The notes: a model not told the origin generated them from the sequence alone. A DNA stretch of 64,000 nucleotides from Diphasiastrum complanatum (GCA_029204225.1 CM055101.1:29005475-29069474), one strand, 5' to 3'. Counted from the stretch's first letter, positions 11,681-22,303 are shown. A program made the numbers and translations.

Positions 11681-14600
11681 ATGGCAGGATTGGGAGAATC
11701 CGTGCTTGGAGAAACTAGTAAATTGGATGGGGTATCCAATTATAGCATTTGGAAATTCAAAATGAAAAGTATTTTCATGGAAAAGGAGTTGCGGGACATT
11801 GTCTTTGGGGTGGAACAACGGCCAGCTACAACTCCAGCGGATATTTGTGCATTTGACAAAAGGGCGCAGAAGGCCTTATCCTTAATAAACTTGTCAGTGA
11901 AGGATCATGTTATTGCCCACATCAGTGAAGCTGTATCAGCAAGAGGCACTTGGGATGCACTCAAAACGCAGTTTCAAATAGCGAACCCCTCTCGAATGAT
12001 GTTTTTGAGGACCAAACTCATAAGTGTTCGCATGGAGGAGAATGAGGGCATAGGGTCCTATTTCACATGAATAAAGGAGTTACGAGACCAGTTGACAGCT
12101 ATTGGAGAACCAATAAGAGATGTTGAGCTGGTTCACACAGCTATAAATGGCCTACCCAAAAATTTCCAAATGTTTGCAAGTGGCATTGCTTCGAGGGAGA
12201 GACTACCAACATTTGAAAATCCTCATGGCATCATCCTACAGGAGGAACAAAGGCGTGAAGTGGTAAAAATTCGACTTCCCACATCGAAAGATCAAGCAAT
12301 GCTAGCAAAAGGGAAGCATAAATACAAGAAGCAATCCAAGAAGTCGAATGTGGAGGATGACAATCAAGGATCCACATCAGGCAAGAAGAAGAAAGGCAAT
12401 TGTTTCTATTGCCAAAAGCCTAGAAATTGGGCAAGAGATTGTCGCAAAAAGAAGGCGGATATTAAGAGGGGCAAAGTGAAGCAGTTGACCAATTTTGTCG
12501 AAGAAGAGAATGATAGCGATAACGAAGATCAAGGCACGACATTTACGACAGCATTAGCATCGCAACATTCCATTGATCATACACATTGGTACGTGGACTC
12601 AGGAGCAATGAGACACATGACTGGCAACAAATCATGGTTCAAAAATCTGGAGCTTACTGATGATGGAGATAGAGTTGCGCAAGCGAACGACGACGAGTGC
12701 CAAATTCATGGAGTTGGTGCAGTGCCAATTCAATTTCCTGATGGACATGTGAAGGTAATTGAAAATGTGTTGTATATTCCTGGCCTTCAGAAGAGTCTTT
12801 TATCTGTTGGTACAATGATAGATCATAAGTTGAAGGTGGAGTTCAACGACAAGAAATGCCAGATCAAAGATGTGAAACGGGGTTTCAAGGTGATTGCTGA
12901 TGGCTTTAGGGATAAAACTTGTGGTTTGTACAAGTTAAATGCTATTGTTACGAAGTGCAATGTGTTAGCATCTACATCTATATCACAAAGTGATTTATGG
13001 CATAGACGTATGGGGCATTTGAACTTCAAAAGCTTGAGGCTACTTCGTAAGCTCAAGATGGTAACAAGCCTACCTAGTTTGGATGATAAGGAAGAGTCCA
13101 TTTGCAAGGAGTGTGTGCTAGGAAAGTTACACAGGAAGAAGTTCAACAAAGAAGGAGCAACAAGGGCAAAACGAGTGCTTGAGTTGATACACTCTGACCT
13201 ATGTGGGCCAATGAAGGTAATGTCTATTGGTAAAGCATTTTATTTGCTAACCTTCATTGATGATTACTCACAAAGACCTGGATCTACACCGTTAAGCAGA
13301 AGTCTGACACATTTGGATGCTTCAAAAGCTTCAAAGCATTGGTTGAAAATCAGTCAGGTGCTAAGATCAAGGTACTCAGGGCAGATCGTGGTGGTGAGTA
13401 TCGTTCCACAGATTTTATTGACTTTTCTAAGGAACATGGCATTAAACAGGAGTTTGCGCAAGTTGATACACCTCAACAAAATGGGGTAGCTAAAAGGAAG
13501 AATCGTACCATTGTTGAAGCAACTAGGGCAATGATGACACACATGGGAGTTACTGATTCTTTATGGGGAGAGGCTGTCAAAACTGCTGTGTTCTTACAAA
13601 ATAGAAGACCTACAGTTGCAGTACATAATCGCACACCCGAGGAGGCATTCACTAGTAAGAAGTCTAACATGGATGGGTTGCGAGTATTTGGATGCCGAGT
13701 GTATGTTCACATACCTAAGAGCGAGAGAGCCAAAATGCAGTTAAAGGCCTTGAAGTGCATTTTTACAGGATATGATGAACAAACCAAGGGATATAGATGT
13801 TATGATCTAGAGGGGCTACGTGTGCACATAAGCCATGATGTCTTATTTGATGAAATCCATAGATTTGGGGATGAAGAAAAGAATAAGGATGTCCTATCAC
13901 CACAGGAAGATCATGATGATGATGATGAGGGACGTGGTACTCCTCCTACCATAGAGATGAGATGGAGAGTGAGAAACAAATCTATTGGATCGGAAAAGAC
14001 TAAGGTAGCAGGTGATAAAAGGAAGGAGCAAGATGCACCATGGGATTCCTATTCACCTCGTAGCGGATCACCTCAATGTAAGTTACCCAAATGGTATACT
14101 AAACTCATGAGTGACAAGGAAGGGGAAATTGCCGAGCCTAGCAAGGAGGGAGAGTTGCGGCATTCCACACGAGAGAGGAAGGAACCTGATAAGTTTCAGG
14201 TAAATCTTGCACTTATGAGTGACATTATTTCATCTACTGAACCCTCTTGCTTTGAGGAGGCCAAAAATCAGGAAATATGGCAAAAAGCAATGCAGGAGGA
14301 GATTGATTCCATCAACACCATGACACATGGGAGATAGTGGATCTTCCAAAGGGCAAAAGATCATTGGCAACAAATGGGTATACAGGATAAAGTACAATGC
14401 CGATGGAACTATTGCAAAACACAAAGCAAGGCTTGTAGTAAAGGGCTATACGCAAAGTAAAGGCATTGACTATGAAGAGACCTTCGCTCCTGTGGCCAAG
14501 TGGAATACACTTCGCATGGTGATTGCTTTGGTGGCACTATTTGGATGAAATCTACTTCAGATGGACGTAAAGTCCGCATTTCTGAATGGTAAACTTGAAG

Positions 14601-14738
14601 AAGAAGTGTACATGGAACAACCTAGTGGCTTTGTGACACATGGCATAGAAGACAAAGTATTCAAGCTGAAGAAAGCCTTGTACGGATTGAAACAAGCACC
14701 ACGTGCTTGGTATAGCCACTTTGATGAGCATCTCCTTT
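11681..14738 (+). pseudogene. Ty1/copia gag-pol, forward strand, truncated in reverse transcriptase
   Basis: Gag starts MAGLGESVLGETSKLDG. A TGA at 12,068 breaks it, then it continues to a zinc knuckle CFYCQKPRNWARDC (about 12,404-12,445) whose His is Asn. Protease has WYVDSGAMRHM. The integrase zinc region has HRRMGH and CKECVLGK; the core has LIHSDLCGP and LRADRGGEY, but the third catalytic residue is Lys (NGVAKRKNR instead of GVAERKNR), a G-to-A change. A frameshift lies near 13,280. Reverse transcriptase (14,320-14,738) keeps [22 protein letters not shown] and [13 protein letters not shown], then stops before YVDD. RNase H and the 3' LTR are missing; copia sequence of the opposite strand follows. 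Confidence 0.9.
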
Positions 14739-14739
14739 G

Positions 14740-15024
14740 ATACGCACTTCTTCAGATTTCAATCTTTACTACTTTTTTTACTGTTTATCTGATTGATTTC
14801 AGATTGCTTGCAAATTAGCTAACTATACTGCCAGTAAGATCCATGACAGTTCTGTCTTTTCATCGAGTTTCTTTCTCAACTTGTCTGGTATGTGCATATA
14901 CGCTGCGCATCCGAATGTCCGAACATGTGCAAGACTTGGCTTTGACTTCCACCATAGGAGTTTTATCTGGTATTCGAAATTTCAGAATACGATTCTGAAG
15001 ATAATTCGATGTAGCACTGCTTCT
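14740..15024 (-). pseudogene. Reverse copia integrase fragment, left of the gypsy insertion
   Basis: On the minus strand it reads KPSLAHVRTFGCAAYMHIPD and LRKKLDEKTELSW, the copia integrase C-terminal GPSL..LRVFGC region. The frame continues across the gypsy element into 20,277-20,460, showing one copia was split by that insertion. In-frame stops are present. Confidence 0.75.
15020..15024. repeat. Target site duplication CTTCT (left)
   Basis: Five bases directly before the 5' LTR, repeated exactly after the 3' LTR. It lies inside a copia integrase reading frame. Confidence 0.9.
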
Positions 15025-15944
15025 TGTTGTAAAGCTGACTTGGGTGCACCCAGTGTGCCCTGTAAGACTCAAAGGGGTGACACTCCCTAAGGTCCCAGAG
15101 CAAGTTAGAATGTCAAGGACTGAGCCTCCGACCTGTGGTGAGCCAGTCAAGTAGTCACAAAGTCATGAGCTAGCTCTGGAGCTCGAATCATGGCCTAGTC
15201 AGGAAAGCAGGTTGATTCGGCCGCCGGGACGGCTCCCGGGACCCATGTCCGGGAGCCAGACTGATTCTGCCAGGCTTGCCAGGCTTAATCAGCAAAATAA
15301 AAACTAAGTCCTAAAAAGCGTGCTTTACCAGAAAGCACTATGTTTCAAACCAGAGGGGGTGCGCCGAATCACAGCAGAACTATAGGGGGAGTCCGGCAGA
15401 CAGAAACTTGGACAGCTCAACCAGTGCCAGGAATCCAATCGCCAGGTCTCAGCTCCCTCTACCAGCACGAGCCAGGCACAATGCCCAGCACGTGTTGGTG
15501 GCCCCGAGACCGGTCAGTCTATGTATGAATGTATCCTCTTCCAAATCTAATAAATTTGATCCTTGGGGATGATTACCATTTCGGTTTCGCCTCCGGGACT
15601 GGTCCAAGTGGAAGGACCCTTACTACAACCTTTTTGCGTCGCTGGCGCCTAAGGGTCCCTGTCATCGACATGGGGCTTGCCGCTATGCCAATTGGTCAGT
15701 TTGGCGACCACTATGCCTTGGGTTTCATGTGTGGCTTGTCTTTGCCTTTGGTTACCTTTTGGGGACGGATTCTGAGTTGGCTTTCGGGTTGGTTGGGATT
15801 CCAGTTTTCTTAAGTCTGAATGGTTAAGCTTGTTACGTTTCTGAGTTGGCTTTTACGTAAGTGCATGATGGATGAATGTTAGACTTAAGCGCGTGTTGGG
15901 GAAACCGCTCAAGTCCCAGCGCCCTTTGAGGCGCCGGCGCAACA
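15025..15944 (+). repeat. Gypsy 5' LTR (920 bp)
   Basis: Begins TGTTGTAAAGCTGACTTGGG and ends ggcgcaaca. It pairs with 19,357-20,276 at identical length. It contains a CG-rich inverted repeat (gggacggctcccgggacccatgtccgggagcc, about 15,227-15,257) that can fold. ORFs at 15,340 and 15,529 recur in both LTRs and have no family signature. Confidence 0.95.
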
Positions 15945-15946
15945 TG

Positions 15947-15962
15947 TGGTATCAGAGCCGGC
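15947..15962 (+). other. Gypsy primer-binding site, initiator tRNA-Met
   Basis: TGGTATCAGAGCCGGC starts three bases after the 5' LTR end (ACA|TG|TGGTATC) and is complementary to the 3' end of initiator tRNA-Met. Confidence 0.9.
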
Positions 15963-16776
15963 TAGCCGGTCAGCTACGCAAGTCTCACAGGGATGGTCAC
16001 ATTTTTGGGATTTGTCAGGACAACCGTTGCGCAAGGTGCTGCCCATAGTGTAAGCACGGGTGCGTCCACGGTCGGGGTGGTCGGCAGAACGGGGGACTTG
16101 ATGAGTCAAAGTGCTGCCCTTGAGGTTTAAGCACGGTCAGTTCTCGCGGTTCGGGCCTGGCGTTGTCTGCACGTAGGACGGATGAGGCAAAGTGCTGCCT
16201 AGGTAGGTGAAAGCACGGTCTGTACCTTGTGGGGTGCAGGGCGACATATTCGAACTGTACGGGTTAACCATTGATACAGAGATGCTGCTCGAATTCGGGT
16301 GTAAAGCATGGGTGGTTAGCTGCCGGTGCGGGATAGCTGCCGATCGTTTAGCTATAAGGGCTATCGACCAAAAAGTGGTGGGGCGTGACTGAGGCAATGT
16401 GCTGCTTAATGGTGAAAGCACGGATGGTTGGATGGATGTTTCCTCGTGGGCTAATTCTGTGATAGATTTGTGTGGGCGCGGCTAGGCAAAGGTCCTACGT
16501 CCGGTAGCAGGGGGGTTTGTGGCTTGAGAGGGATCCTCTGTGTTTGCTTTGGTTGGTATGTTCCGTTTGTCGTGTGCTTGCTTGGACACAAATGACCTGG
16601 TTCCTACTTGGCTCTCAGGTGATGTGGGCGTGCTAAGTTTGAGGAAGGGACATTTTCATTGAAGCTGATTTAATAAAGAAGAAAAGAGAGCTGTGGGGCC
16701 CGGCTGACAGAAGGGAGAGCTTCAAATATAAAAAGGATTGAGGCGATAATCTGTTGGAAGTACACCTCTGACTATA
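15963..16776 (+). other. Gypsy 5' leader
   Basis: About 0.8 kb between primer site and gag ATG. It contains repeated phrases of the type 'caaagtgctgcc...gaaagcacgg' (about 16,110, 16,190 and 16,395), a local imperfect repeat. No gene seen; it may carry packaging or dimerisation signals. Confidence 0.6.
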
Positions 16777-18048
16777 ATGGAGGACCATCTTGAAGAGTTA
16801 CGAGCACTGACGGACGGAGAAGAGCTAACTCGAGAATACAGCTCTCGCATGCATCGAGATGGCACCAGGTCCAAGTCGAGAAAGAAAGAGCGTATGCACT
16901 CCACAGTGGCGCCCCTCCATGAAGAGATGGGTGGCCCTTCTGAACCTACACCAAGAGATGAACCCTTGCCAGAGGCGCAACAGGACCTCTTTGAAGTGAA
17001 GATGCGGCAATACTTATCAAGCGCAATGACAGCTATGCTTAGCGAGGTGAAGAAGGATAGAGAAACCGAAAGGAAAGAATGGCAAACATCCTTGCGAGCC
17101 ATGAATCTTACTCAAATTAACCTTGCTAGAGAAATGAGAGACGGGCTAACACAGCTCGAAGCCAGGTTTGAAGAGTTGGAAGCAACTAGGGAGAATGCAG
17201 TGGCGCCTCCTCCACAGATACCAAGAGAACCACGAGCGCGAACCACGGAGGGCCCAAGAAAGACTGCCAAAGTGAAAGCACCACCTACTTTCAAAGGAGA
17301 GCGTGACATTCGAGTTGTGGAAGATTGGTTGTTTCACATGGACCATTACTTCCGTCTAATGAACACTCCTGAGGAAGAAAGAACTGACTTGGCATTAGCA
17401 TATTTTGAGGGCTACACTACAAATTGGTACCGGATGGCAGGAATGCATTTTCAAACATGGGACGCATTCAAAGCCGCGTTACGAGAGGAGTTCATACCGA
17501 AGGATTCACACATGAGATTGAGGACAGAATTATCGGGGCTCAAACAGAAAGGGTCATTGCGAGAGTACCTCAATAGATTCAGACAGAGTGTATGGGTTAT
17601 TGAAGATATGTCCGAGGCGGACAAATCTCATTACCTATTGTCTGGAATGCAATCCTGGACCCGACGTGCGATAGACAGCTACATGCCCCATGATTTCAAT
17701 TCAACTATTCGAGCGGCTGAAATGGTTTGTGATTATGAGAGCACATTGGCACCAGCTGCTCCCGCAACCTCAACAAGAGTATTTAGTGGATCCAGACCGA
17801 GTCCGAGCTTCTTTTCAAGGGGGGACTCAGCTCCAAATGGCAACCAAGCCTCGAGTAGCGTGAATAAATTCCCAACAAAAACAGGGTTTGGCAACCAAGG
17901 CAACAATGGAGGGAACATGTTCCAGAGAAGAAACAATGTTGGACCTTCAGCTAGTCACAGCAACAGCTCACCAACAGTGGGCAGTTCCATGCGTTGCTTC
18001 AACTGTCATCAGCAAGGTCACTCTTGGAGGTCATGCCCAAACCATTGA
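16777..18048 (+). CDS. gag: Gypsy Gag (423 aa)
   Basis: An open 423-codon frame. The N-terminal 130 residues are charged and probably coiled. The retrotransposon gag core lies at about residues 170-300, with DLALAYFEGYTTNWYRMAG and LREEFIPKDSHMRL. A Ser/Asn-rich linker leads to one CCHC zinc knuckle CFNCHQQGHSWRSC (residues 406-419), complete with its His. Gag forms the cytoplasmic particle that packages element RNA. The stop TGA (18,046) comes four codons after the knuckle, and a slippery heptamer just before it can lead ribosomes into the protease frame. It is preceded by ordinary leader; the first in-frame ATG was taken as start. Confidence 0.9.
   Translation: MEDHLEELRALTDGEELTREYSSRMHRDGTRSKSRKKERMHSTVAPLHEEMGGPSEPTPRDEPLPEAQQDLFEVKMRQYLSSAMTAMLSEVKKDRETERKEWQTSLRAMNLTQINLAREMRDGLTQLEARFEELEATRENAVAPPPQIPREPRARTTEGPRKTAKVKAPPTFKGERDIRVVEDWLFHMDHYFRLMNTPEEERTDLALAYFEGYTTNWYRMAGMHFQTWDAFKAALREEFIPKDSHMRLRTELSGLKQKGSLREYLNRFRQSVWVIEDMSEADKSHYLLSGMQSWTRRAIDSYMPHDFNSTIRAAEMVCDYESTLAPAAPATSTRVFSGSRPSPSFFSRGDSAPNGNQASSSVNKFPTKTGFGNQGNNGGNMFQRRNNVGPSASHSNSSPTVGSSMRCFNCHQQGHSWRSCPNH
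18036..18042 (+). promoter_or_regulatory. Candidate -1 ribosomal frameshift site C CCA AAC
   Basis: The gag frame reads TGC CCA AAC CAT TGA. C CCA AAC fits X XXY YYZ in the zero frame. The protease ORF is in the -1 frame and is open across this point (ORF from 17,994). This position, two codons before the gag stop, is where a Gag-Pro fusion would be made. No downstream pseudoknot was verified. Confidence 0.65.
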
Positions 18049-18989
18049 ATAAGCAAATCATGGCTGCCATTGAAGGATTTGATAGGATGGAGAGAGAGGC
18101 ATTTGATCAAGAAGATGGTGAACAAGATGATGAAGAGGACCCAGAAACGGATTTGACGGAGTCTGACCTGAATGCCTTGCAACAGATAGGGGCACTTGCG
18201 GCTTATCGTGAACATCTTATGGCGACTCCTGCGAGAGGATCCAAGTTATTGTACCTGAAAGGCTGTATTCAAGGCAGGATCATTTACTTCATGGTAGACC
18301 TGGGGGCGTCACATAACTACTTGTCAGAAAAACTGACAGGAGAATTGGACATCCAATGTGAAGAAAATGTGACTCCTATTTGTGTGGAGACCGCGAAAGG
18401 TACAATGACCACTTGTAGATTGGCAACCAACTTACCAATCTCTCTGGGAGCCTGGAAGAATCGACTAACGTTCACAATCTTGAAGATGGATGCCTTCGAC
18501 GCTATTTTGGGATTAAGCTGGTTTAACGAACATGTGGTGGCCTTCTTGGCAAAAGGGGTTAACCTTGTGTTATTATATAATGGCAGGAGACCTTGTGTCG
18601 TCAGAGCTGTGCCAAGGGACCAACTAGAAAAGAATGACACAAATGAACCTGAGCCAACCATTCCTCCCAATCTCATTCACCTATTTAACGAAGGACAACC
18701 AACAGTGACAGACCAGTTGACACGGGAACAAATGGAGCCAAAATTGCCTATAGTCTCTACATCAAAGGTGAATTCAAGTGCCGATGCAGAGCCCAAGGAG
18801 CTCACCTTGTGTGACCAAGCGAAAACTCACTTTTTTAACGAAAGACATCCAACAGTGACAAACCAGCTGACGCGAGGTCAAATGGAGCCAACATTGCCTA
18901 CAGTTTCTACGTCAAAGGTGAATCTAAGTGCCGATGCAGAGCTCAAGGAGCTCAACCTGGATGACCAAACAAAATATCTAGAGTCCTAG
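18037..18989 (+). CDS. Gypsy aspartic protease ORF, -1 frame, with tandem-duplicated tail
   Basis: The ORF is open from 17,994 to 18,989; the likely product begins by frameshift near 18,037. An acidic linker is followed by the pepsin-like protease with YFMVDLGASHNYLS (catalytic Asp at 18,297) and ILGLSWF, the second protease motif. The usual Asp-Ser/Thr-Gly is Asp-Leu-Gly here, which may lower activity. The tail contains two 50-residue in-frame repeats (18,681-18,830 and 18,831-18,980), each with FNE..PTVT.QLTR.QMEP. No reverse transcriptase follows. The protease would mature Gag in the particle. Confidence 0.85.
18681..18980 (+). repeat. 150-bp in-frame tandem duplication in the protease tail
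   Basis: ctatttaacgaaggacaacc at 18,681 and ttttttaacgaaagacatcc at 18,831 begin two copies of exactly 150 bp. The copies have diverged by substitutions only, so the frame was kept. Confidence 0.85.
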
Positions 18990-19356
18990 GGGACTCATCC
19001 AGATGTGCGACGACAACGACATATCTGAGGCTTAAGGGAGCCGTGAGTACCTTTTTCTTTCATGCTAATAAAGTAAGCCGCATTTCTCATTGAGGAGTGA
19101 GCTTCAGTTTGATGTCTAAGTGCAGCAGCTTCACACAGGTTTTACGTAAGTGAACTAGATCCACACTTTTTCTGTGCTGGGTGTAAAACACAATATCATT
19201 ACTCTGCTTTACAGTTGGTTTCCTTTGGCCGGTGAATCAAGCCCGTGCCCTTGTATATGTGACTAAAGTCTGGCCGGTGAATTAAGCCCGTGCCATGAGT
19301 CTTAGGTTCTAGTTTGGCCCTGATGAGGACATCAGCTTTCTCAAACGAGGGGAGGA
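18990..19356 (+). other. Gypsy 3' untranslated internal region with polypurine tract
   Basis: No ORF continues after 18,989. The final bases before the 3' LTR, aacgaggggaggatg (19,342-19,356), are the probable polypurine tract for plus-strand priming. Two copies of a ggccggtgaat(c/t)aagcccgtgcc phrase lie at about 19,229 and 19,272. Confidence 0.8.
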
Positions 19357-20276
19357 TGTTGTAAAGCTGACTTGGGTGCACCCAGCGTGCCCTGTAAGAC
19401 TCAAAGGGGTGTCACTCCCTAAGGTCCCAGAGCAAGTTAGAATGTCAAGGACTGAACCTCCGACCTGTGGTGAGCTAGTCAAGTAGTCACAAAGTCATGA
19501 GCTAGCTCTGGAGCTCGAGTCATGGCCTAGTCAGGAAAGCAGGTTGATTCGGCCGCCGGGACGGCTCCCGGGACCCATGTCCGGGAGCCAGACTGATTCT
19601 GCTAGGCTTGCCAAGCTTAATCAGCAAAATAAAAACTAAGTCCTAAAAAGCGTGCTTTACCAGAAAGCACTATGTTTCAAACCAGAGGGGGTGCGCCGAA
19701 TCACAGCAGAACTATAGGGGGAGTCCGGCAGACAGAAACTTGGGCAGCTCAACCAGCGCCAGGAATCCAGTCGCCAGGTCTCAGCTCCCTCTACCAGCAC
19801 GAGCCAGGCACAATGCCCAGCACGTGTTGGTGGCCCCGAGACCGGTCAGTCTATGTATGAATGTATCCTCTTCCAAATCTAATAAAGTTGATCCTTGGGG
19901 ATGATTACCATTTCGGTTTCACCTCCGGGACTGGTCCAAGTGGAAGGACCCTTACTACAACCTTTTTGCGTCGCTGGCGCCTAAGGGTCCCTGTCATCGA
20001 CATGGGGCTTGCCGCTATGCCAATTGGTCAGTTTGGCGACCACTATGCCTTGGGTTTCATGTGTGGCTTGTCTTTGCCTTTGGTTACCTTTTGGGGACGG
20101 ATTCTGAGTTGGCTTTCGGGTTGGTTGGGATTCCAGTTTTCTTAAGTCTAAATGGTTAAGCTTGTTACGTTTCTGAGTTGGCTTTTACGTAAGTGCATGA
20201 TGGATGAATGTTAGACGTAAGTGCGTGTTGGGGAAACTGCTCAAGTCCCAGCGCCCTTTGAGGCGCCGGCGCAACA
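19357..20276 (+). repeat. Gypsy 3' LTR (920 bp)
   Basis: Same length and ends as the 5' LTR. I count about 17 single-base differences by eye and no large indels. It is followed directly by the target duplication CTTCT. Confidence 0.95.
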
Positions 20277-20583
20277 CTTCTGCCCACAACTGTTTTGGTG
20301 CTTTTGCATGAGCCAGCATACACCTAGCGCTTTCCATAAGTGTACGATTTCTTTGTTCAGCTATTCCATTGTGTCTTCATGTGTACAATACCTCGATCAG
20401 TACAATAAGTCTTAAATTCGTTGGAAATGTACTCACCTCCACGATCTGGGATTTTTGCTTCAACTTATTGCTTGTCTCATTAGAGGAGTTCCAAAATAAA
20501 AAAAGACCCTTCGTAAAGATGCTTTTTATTTTTTTTCTTAGTTTCGTCCGCCATGTGGCCAAATAAAATTGCATATATTTGAA
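20277..20583 (-). pseudogene. Reverse copia remnants (integrase 20,277-20,460; gag-like 20,475-20,570)
   Basis: The minus strand gives GGEYISNEFKTYCTDRGIVH in pieces across frames, then an NRTL-like integrase run, matching the fragment left of the gypsy. From 20,475 the minus strand encodes a Lys-rich gag segment (GHMADETKKKNKK) similar to that near 40,940. About 90 bp at 20,384-20,475 are repeated at 25,815-25,907 on the other side of gene cluster 1. Confidence 0.65.
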
Positions 20584-20974
20584 ATCTACGTAACGTAGAT
20601 AGAAATAATAAAGTTATAAAAATTAACGTTTAAAAATTTTGAGTTTGCCATCGGGCAGGATGGGAAAATGCTATTGGTGGATAGTGTCTGTCCCAAACAT
20701 GTGAATCTGTCCGACAACATTGTCTCTAGTTAATTATTTAACCACACTGGTTAATATGTTCGTAAATTTCTAACTACACAGGTTTGCCAACAGTAAGTCA
20801 TCACATGCATAGGAATTGGTGACATGCATCACAGTTAGATAGTAAGCATAGTTACCACATGTTGTTATTGTGGTCCAGTTACCCATTCACATTGAATAAG
20901 TATCATATAACACTGAGTCGATTTGGCATTTCATAGATTTGAGAATTTGGCGCTAATATTTGGAAGCAATCACT

Positions 20975-22303
20975 ATGGCTAGGAGACCAAGATCTAAAAT
21001 TGAATCAGTGATTCTTCACAATGAGAAGGATGAAGCCGGATTCTGAAAACCAACAAGATATATCAAAAACTCATGGGCTCTACTGCATCCATCCTCAAAA
21101 GGCATGTTTAGACCAAAAAACAAAGCAAAGAAATCATATTGGAAAGCAAAGGTCCTTTATTTTAGGACTTCTCCAGGAGGGCAATCAATCTTAGAAGTCT
21201 TGGTTCAGCATGTCTATATGCATTCTGAATTTTATCTACAAGATATCAATATTCATGAACGTCAAAAATGTAATTGTAAGTTCAAAAAGTTTTGGGATCT
21301 ATATAATAACATTCATGCTTTTGAAACTTGTTGAAATCATATCAGTTATCATATATGTATTGCATTATTGCAGATTTATATCCATCCACCATAAGCGAAT
21401 GGGAGCCAGCACAATCCCTAGAGCAAGTATATTGGATGTGATTCATTCGGATATTGAAAAATTACAATACAGAGAGGAAGAACTTCTAAGGAGCTTTCAA
21501 ATAGTGGTATATTTTTCTATGAGTCCAAGTACATTCCAGATATGCATGGAGGTTTCAGAAAGCTTGAAGATATACCACTGTCACATTTTGGAAGTGATGA
21601 ATGGCTTGCACCTGATAGTATGGTCTAAGAATCTTTTAGATGCAAATTACTGTTAGATTTGAAAAACTCAATGAAAGCGAGCACTGGATGGAAAGTCAAT
21701 AAATTAAGTTGGTTCCTATCCTTATATGTATTTGTAGATTTTTTTTCAAATGCAAATGTTTGTAGAACACCAGCATTATTTGTTTGCAAGGATGTGCTAG
21801 ATGACACTCTTTTAGATATGATGGATGTGGGTTGGGAATGCAAGGCAGTTGGAGATATTGAATGTAGAATTAAAAAATCATCTATGATATTTCATTATTG
21901 CATTGCAAGACAAATGCTTAGTCTTACATTCAGTTACCAGAGATGGAAACGAATAAGTGGGACCTGGATGCCACTCAATGAAGACCTTCAAATGGATGGT
22001 CACATAGATAGAAAAGAAGTCCACATTTTTAACAATGAAGATATGCTAACTACAATTGTAGTGGAGGATCACTGGAGCTTGAGTTATATCAGACAAGAGC
22101 TTGTCTTAATGCACGATGAAATTCTACCAAAACACTTCAGATTCATTATCAATGGAAAGCTGGTAAGATTTTAATTTGATTTGTAAATCAGTCAATGATT
22201 ATATATGTAACTTTATTAGAGAATAGAGAAATTAACAAGTTGCTTATCCTTTATGCAGATACAAAGAAGACAGGAAACACAACACCCTGCAAGGATCTTC
22301 TAA
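20975..22303 (+). pseudogene. Cluster gene A, copy 1 (unknown protein, possible ubiquitin-like C-terminus)
   Basis: Start MARRPRSKIESVILHNEKD. Exon 1 has WALLHPSSKGMF and SYWKAKVLYFRTSPGGQSIL, ending before an intron at about 21,275. The longest open part (21,659-22,174) has NKLSWFLSLYVFVDFFSNAN, GDIECRIKKSS and ISGTWMPLNEDL. The end, VVEDHWSLSYIRQELVL...FRFIINGKL, follows a pattern seen in ubiquitin-like folds (hydrophobic strand, helix, FxFxxNGxxV). The exon ends CTG|gtaag and the last exon 22,259-22,303 encodes IQRRQETQHPARIF then stop. A TGG-to-TGA stop sits in exon 1, and frame breaks occur at 21,400-21,650. No family recognised; the family is shared with 41,694-43,061 and 54,088-55,435. 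Confidence 0.6.

Larger units (their letters stand above)
15025..20276 (+). mobile_element. Complete non-autonomous Ty3/gypsy element (5,252 bp, gag and protease only)
   Basis: Two 920-bp LTRs flank 3.4 kb of internal DNA with a tRNA-Met primer site, gag, an aspartic protease ORF in the -1 frame and a polypurine tract. The 5-bp target duplication CTTCT is exact (15,020-15,024 and 20,277-20,281). No reverse transcriptase, RNase H or integrase is present, so it needs a helper, like TR-GAG type elements. Both coding ORFs are open and the LTRs differ at roughly 17 sites by eye, so it is young compared with its host copia. GC content is clearly higher than in the flanks. Confidence 0.95.

Noticed and set aside
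15340-15813. 62- and 94-codon ORFs repeated at 19,672-20,145
   Set aside because: They lie inside the two gypsy LTRs and recur only because the LTRs are duplicates. No family signature.
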